Below, piece after piece: positions 58,945 to 64,000 of a stretch of 64,000 nt of DNA. Under the pieces are notes generated by a model that saw only the letters and a list, made by a program, of their open reading frames with translations, ran no database searches and had not been told where the DNA came from. The DNA lies in NCBI GenBank assembly GCA_013399015.1, contig VWZX01006241.1, positions 372,001 through 436,000 of the forward strand. Direction: 5' to 3'. Positions within the stretch are counted from its first letter, which is position 1. The number at the start of each line of letters is the position of its first letter. A program made the translations under genes and the position numbers. The stretch comes from Galbula dea. Taxonomy: Eukaryota; Chordata; Aves; Piciformes; Galbulidae.

Positions 58945-59212
58945 TAAGATAGCAGAGTCGCACTGACTGACACCAGCAACCGCTGCCTCTCAAGGCCTAC
59001 AAGGCCTGCAAGGCTTGACTCCTCCGCAGGGGTGAGACTGATAGCAGAGAACCTGCGTCTTCGGATCCACCGGAAGGGAAGAGAGAGCGAAGGCCTCTCT
59101 CCTCCTTATTTATACCCCCAGTTACGTAAAATCATATGGAATACTGGGAACATGACCACTTCCCTGTTTACAAGCTGGTTACCAGGAAAAAGGCCTGGGC
59201 CAAACCGTTACA
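58945..59212 (-). repeat. LTR fragment related to the 37.7-kb LTR
   Basis: Shares long phrases with 38050-38294: 'aaggcctacaaggcct', 'gtccaccgg' versus 'atccaccgg', 'ctccttatttata', 'caagctggtt', and an end in 'ttaca' matching 'ctaca'. Only the right-hand half of the 578-bp LTR is recognisable. The conserved TATA-like box supports a minus orientation. It abuts a CR1 piece at 59213. Confidence 0.8.
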
Positions 59213-59760
59213 CAATACCTGCCCTAGTCCTGCTGGCCACAGTATTTCTGATCCAAGCCAGGACCACCTGGGCACTCTGCTGGCTCATATTCAGCTGCTG
59301 TCAGCATCACCCCCAGGTGCTTTTCCAGCCACTTTGCCCCAAGCCTGGAGCATTCATGGGCTTGTTGTGATAAGTTCAAGACCTGGCACTTGGCCTTGTT
59401 GAAACTCATCCCATTGACCTTGGCCCATCGATGCAGCCTGGCAAGATCCCTTTGTACATCCTTTCTGCCCTCAGCGGACAGCACTCTGACCCAGCTTGGT
59501 GTCATCTGTGAACTTACTGAGAGTGCCCTCGATCTCCTCATCCAGATCATTGGTAAAGATTCTAAACAGGACTGGCCCCAGTACTGAGCCCTGGAAAACA
59601 CCAGTTTTGACTGACCACCAGGTGGATTTGCCACCACTCTCTGGGCTGAACCATCCAGCCAGTTTCTTACCCAATGGAGAGTACCCCCCTCCAAGTCACG
59701 TGCAGCCAGTTTCTCCAGCAGAATGCTGTGGGAAGTCATGTCAAAGGCTTTACATCCTGA
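59213..59760 (-). pseudogene. CR1 RT fragment B
   Basis: The minus strand shows CKAFDMTSHSILLEKLAARD at its 5' side (59755), then HWVRNWLDGSAQRVV, a degenerate FTDDTKLG near 59490, and QRDLARLHRWAKVNGMSF. It stops without a 3' UTR at the LTR edge. Frame changes are present. Its first codons overlap the last codons of fragment A at 60940. Confidence 0.85.
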
Positions 59761-60912
59761 TTCCTTCTTCCTACCATCAACTTTCTTGGTAACCTAAAAG
59801 AGGTTCTTTTTGTTGTCATACAGAACACTGTTCACAGTCATTGCTAGTCTGCTATCCAGGTGCTCCAAGGTTTAGTAGAGGGCATGCTCACACAAAGGTT
59901 ACAGAATGATTGTAGTTTGTGTTTTACCTCCTGAGTGCCTGATGCTGTGTTGCTGAGATGGGTGGGTACAGCCTGCTTGCTATTCAGTGTGGTATGCGTG
60001 CTGAACACCGTGGTAAGTAGTGACCAGGTGCAGGCCTCTGCATGTGTAGCACAGAGGTCTGGCTCGCTGTTGTACTTCTGTCCACTGAAGCAAGAAGCAG
60101 AAGAGCTGGCTTGTTGGCAAGTTCAGCAGACTGTTCCACGTAGCATGCGTGCCTGCTTCTGTGATTGGTCTGTGGCCTTGCACTCCATAAAGGTGATGAC
60201 TGGTGGCTATGTACCTGTGGGAACTGTGAACAAGTTAACCACATTTGAATGCAATCCATGCTTTTTCCTTTTTGGTACCTGGCAAGTAATTCGTCAGTTT
60301 TGTGTCTTATGATAGACAGCAGTGACCAAGAAAGAACTTCTAAGTGTTGTGGGTTACTGAGCACTTGATACTAACCGAGCCATCTGTATCGCAGGTCTTG
60401 TGCAGAGGTCTGAGGTACACCTTGTGATTGCTGGGTCTGAAAAGTGCAACATTAAAACAAGCCATGAAGTGTTTAAGCTCAGTGTATAAAGGTTAACACT
60501 GGGTTATAGCTCAGAGGCACAGAAGAGTTTGGAAACAAAAATCAAGTAAAGGCAATAACATTTTCTCTGTTGATGATTTGTTGCAATGTTTCAAATTTGT
60601 TAGTGTCTTTGCAAAATCTCTTTAAATGCTGTCAAGTGAGAATGGTTGTGTTTTGTGTGTAATGGGTGCAAATGAAAACTCGCAGGACAGCTCTTTTGGT
60701 TTCAGTTGTGAACAAGAATGAGAAACTGCTGGGCTGATTTTTATGGTACTTGAAATCATGAGAGAACTGCTAGTGGAGCTGAGCACCAAAATGTGGAGTA
60801 ATGAATCGGCTTCTGAAAATCAGCTTTTTTGTATCAAAGTTGTGTTTACACAAGAGTATTTTCAAACACACAAGAATAAAAAGTAAGCATTCATCTGTCT
60901 TAAAAAGTGGAA
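59761..60912. other. 1.15-kb segment separating two CR1 pieces
   Basis: No CR1, LTR or gene is recognised in it. It contains open stretches on both strands without recognisable domains. It may be an unidentified insertion or original intron sequence. Confidence 0.5.
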
Positions 60913-62410
60913 TCATAGAATTCATTAGTACAAAGATATCAGAGCTTTACTGAAGAAAGAAGATTACACCAACTGGTCTCCCTTGGTCAGTCAAGTGGCT
61001 AAACTTGTCATAAAAGGTCATTAAGTTTGTTAAGGAGGATTTTCCCCTTGTGAACCCATACTGGCTGTGACCAATGACTGCACTGTCTTTCAGGTGTTTT
61101 TCAGTAACTCCCAGAACAATCTTCTCCATAATTTTACCAGGCACAGAAGCAAGACTGACAGGCCTGTAGTTACCAGGGTCATCCCTGTTGCCCTTCCTGA
61201 AAACTGGGACAATGTTGGCCAGCTTCCAGTTGATTGGGACCTCCCAAGGCATAGAAAAAATAATTGATAGAGATCTCACAATGACATCAGCCAGCTCTTT
61301 GAGTACCCATGGATGAATCTCATCAGGCCTCATGGACTTATAGGGATGTAGCTGGAGCAGCAAGTCCCACACAAGTTCAGGGTTGGCTGGAGTTTATCAT
61401 TCTCACAGTCATGGTTCTCTAGCTTGGGGCTCTGGGAGTCCTGGAGCTCATTGGTGTTGAAGATCAAGGCAAAGAAAGCAATAATGTCTCTTCTTTGTCT
61501 GTCCCTGTTTCTGAGGTGACATCCTCATCAAGGTCTTTCTAGTCTGTATCATGCTATTAACATATTTTGAAGAACTCTTTTTATTGTGTCCCCCCCAGCA
61601 CTGACTAGCTTCAGCTCTAATTGGGCTTTGGCACAATGGCGAACATCATCTCCTTAATCCTGCCATGGAGCCTGACCTTGCTCCCACTGGCCATACACTT
61701 AGCTCCAGCAGAAGATCCCTGCTCAGTGAAGCTGGCCTTCTACCTCACCTGCTTGACTTCCAGCATTTTGGAATTGTCTGCTCCTGTGCTTTTAGGAGGT
61801 GGTACTTGAAAAGTGACCAGCTCTGATATAACCCAGAACCTTCAAAAGCTTTTTCCCAGTTGGCATTATTAAGTAGTTCCCTGAGCAGCCTAAGGGCTGC
61901 TCTCCTGATATCCAGAGTGAAAGTTTCGCTGGCTGTTTTCCTCCTGTCTTCAGAGATTTTAAATTTGACCGCTTCATGATTGCAGTGGCCGAGACGGCCA
62001 CCTATTGCCACTTCACCCACGAGACCATCCCTGTTAACAAGCAAGAAATCAAGGAGGATAGTTCTCCTAGTTGGTTCCTTTAGTACCTGTACCAAGAAGT
62101 TATCATCCAGGTGTTTTAGGAATCTTCTGGATCTATTTGTGCCAGCAGTGTGGTATTCCCAGTTAACATCTGGCAAGTTGAAGTCCCCCATAAGGGCAAG
62201 AGCAGTGGGTTTAGAGGCATCCCTTAGTTCCTCAAAGAATAATTTGTCAGTGTCATCATCCTGGCTGGGTGACCTGTAATAGACTCGCACAACAACATCT
62301 GCTCACAACTCATCGCACCAGGTTTTGCTTATGCCAGTGACATCGTATCTCTGAGACTGGGCTAAGGCTCCAAGCTCCTCTTGGTTGTTCCTCATGCTAC
62401 ACATGTTGGT
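60913..62410 (-). mobile_element. CR1 fragment A (endonuclease plus RT start), degraded
   Basis: Reading leftwards on the minus strand, the endonuclease N-terminal part opens with YTNMCSMRNNQEELGAL (near 62408), followed by ISKTWCD and a deletion joining it to VVRVYYRSPSQDD (about 62290). The endonuclease then continues with ALMGDFNLPDVNW, and the RT start has DEIHPWVLKELADVI, NWKLANIVPVFRKG and GNYRPVSLASVPGK (about 61370-60950). At about 60945 the RT ends, followed within 30 bp by a CR1-like tail 'gaattctatgattcc'. Confidence 0.85.
61745..62290 (-). pseudogene. CR1 endonuclease ORF fragment
   Basis: A 181-codon open minus-strand stretch covers the C-terminal part of the APE-type endonuclease, including VYYRSP, MGDFNLPDVNW (GDFN is the catalytic Asp-Asn block) and CNHEAVKF in place of the usual SDH-type block, and the start of the linker. 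It lacks its N-terminal part, which follows after an internal deletion. Confidence 0.85.
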
Positions 62411-64000
62411 GTAGAAATATTTCAAGTGTGGTTCATCATACCCATCACCTCATGAAGCAGACTGAAGGATCTTGCCAGCACTTAGCCCCTCAGATTTTAG
62501 GGTGCTGTCCCATTGCTTGTCACTGGCAAGGAAGATTTTTTTTGTAATTATAGCCTAAGTACTGGCACTCTTGTGGATTTTCTCCCATGCTATGTATCAC
62601 TCAAGGTACTCATGAAGTTATTACTCTGTCTAGCTGTTTGTTTTCACGAAACTTGTTGAAATTTAGTATATTGTAGCGCTGGCTGAAAATGAACACTTGG
62701 TTGAGAAGTTACTTGGTTTAGTAGCAGGTATCAGGAACTGTTAGGTATGCACGCAGCTTTATCACCTAAATCTTGTTATTTTAAGAAGACAGGACAAAAT
62801 ATGTCAGTCAGTAGATTTCACAAAGCATTTACTCTTATGAAATCATGCTTAAAATGTATACCTTGAGTTAGTTGGGAACAAGATATTAGCAGATTGCTTC
62901 CCAGAGGACCAGTTAATTGTAAAGTCATCATGATGTATCCTAGTACAGAGCAGGAGTTGTTCAATTCATTCTTGTACTGACCTAAAAGAGAGCATAAACA
63001 TACAGAAATAAATACTTATTACTGAATACCAGATTATGAGAACTTGCAGCCTGGGAGCTGGCAAGCATTCAGCAAAACAATGAGAAATCCAACCTGGAAA
63101 ATGTAGAGGGGAAAAAAAACATCTGAGGGGAAAAAATATCTGAAAAAAAAGGGTAGGGAAGTGACATCTGAATGCAGCAGTTCTAAAGCCTTGAAGTTCA
63201 TAATTGATGGACAGGTAGGTGGATGTGCCTTTGCAAGGTGGTTTGTAAAAAATGAGGTCCGTGTGATTTTTAAACTTGCAGATAAGGCAGAGGAGTATAA
63301 ATACGATGTCTTCTTCCAAGTTGTCTCCTTATTTTATGTATGACTTGGTAGTGCCACAAAATAAGTAACTGTCCAGATATTGCTTGTGTCAGTCTTTTTG
63401 ATAGCTCAAAACCTGTAAGTGATCTGATACATTGGCTCTTTCTAGCTGAACATGTGGTTTATACAGCTGGCAAAACTAGGAGCAAACAACTGACTGAGAG
63501 GAATGCTGGTGCTTGAAGGGGAGGTCCTTCCTCATCACACAGGCCTGGTGCTTATAGTCTGTTGCTTCACTAGAGCCAGCTTAGATATGGATCTGGTTGA
63601 AGGCAAAGCAATCCAGGCCACTAAAACAGCAGAACAATAACATGGCTAAAAAAGTGCTCTGCAAGCTGAAAACTTTGCTCAAATATGTGGCAGTGTGATT
63701 GAGGGGAGCTGTGATTTTATAGCTGGGAGTGGAAGGAAGGAGAGGGGAGAAATCCTCATGCTCTAGTAGGCAAAATGTTAGTTCATCCCAGACCATCTCA
63801 TGAAAGCAATGCTTTCAGTGTTTTTCTGAAGGAAAATATATCGTCAGCGTTCCCTTGATCATGGTATTGAAATATTTTGTAGGCTTTGGTAAATGTTTCA
63901 AAAAGCCATCTGTTAACAAGTTGGTAATGCATTGCCAGCCTTTCATTTGTGCAGCTGTGAGCAAGAACGCACAGGTTTGATTAAGATCTTGGAATACAGT
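62411..64000 (+). other. PPP1R8: PPP1R8 intron 2, right edge, unique
   Basis: AT-rich intronic sequence with no recognised exon; PPP1R8 exon 3 was looked for and is not in the window. No recent repeat is seen. Confidence 0.55.

Noticed and set aside
59935..60364. Overlapping ~125-codon open frames on both strands in the 1.15-kb segment
   Set aside because: No domain signature, and opposite-strand frames cover the same bases. The segment may still be an unknown repeat, reported under findings.
43365..64000. SCARNA1-type H/ACA RNA expected in a PPP1R8 intron
   Set aside because: Human PPP1R8 is, to my knowledge, a SCARNA1 host gene, so I looked for a matching H/ACA structure in the visible introns. 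I could not identify one with confidence. A covariance-model search (Rfam) would decide.

Overview
The window is vertebrate nuclear DNA, almost certainly from a bird. It holds many CR1 LINE fragments with the avian 3' tail (ATTCTATG-type octamers), avian-type LTRs, compact GT-AG introns and two CpG-rich promoters. Two conserved genes lie on the + strand in the syntenic order known from other vertebrates. The first is a complete STX12 (syntaxin-12, 9 coding exons, 21246-33672, 272 aa). The second is the first two coding exons of PPP1R8 (NIPP1, 43303-43364 and 57976-58036), whose remaining exons lie beyond the right edge. Almost every other open frame here is noise or repeat-derived.

Layout. 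1-4.4 kb is gene-free sequence, possibly downstream of a neighbouring gene, with one eroded CR1. 4.42-8.15 kb is a long antisense CR1 carrying endonuclease and reverse transcriptase (RT) regions; its two single-N gaps are each flanked by an exact direct duplication that looks like an assembly artefact. 8.15-19.27 kb has no supported gene. 19.27-20.45 kb holds two inverted CR1 fragments. 20.80-21.02 kb is a degenerate ~36-bp minisatellite immediately upstream of the STX12 CpG-island promoter. 21.2-35.0 kb is STX12 with its 3' UTR. 35.6-42.5 kb, the whole STX12-PPP1R8 intergenic space, is filled by an antisense endogenous retrovirus (ERV) riddled with other insertions: an LTR with a 5-bp target duplication, an RTE-like LINE tail, a probable tRNA/CR1 SINE, a short CR1 tail and a 1-kb CR1. 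42.9-43.6 kb is the PPP1R8 CpG-island promoter and exon 1. 43.4-58.0 kb is PPP1R8 intron 1 (14.6 kb), with a cluster of three same-strand CR1 ends and one CR1 showing a 5' inversion. 58.04-64.0 kb is PPP1R8 intron 2 (incomplete), with an LTR fragment and broken CR1 pieces.

The genes do not form an operon-like unit. STX12 is an endosomal Qa-SNARE and PPP1R8 a nuclear inhibitor of protein phosphatase 1; they are linked by conserved synteny only. The most unusual region is the 35.6-42.5 kb nest. Its two ERV LTRs are nearly identical (suggesting recent integration), while the interior is deleted, frameshifted and loaded with five foreign insertions. The interior also contains a non-CR1 LINE and a tRNA-headed SINE candidate, both uncommon in birds.
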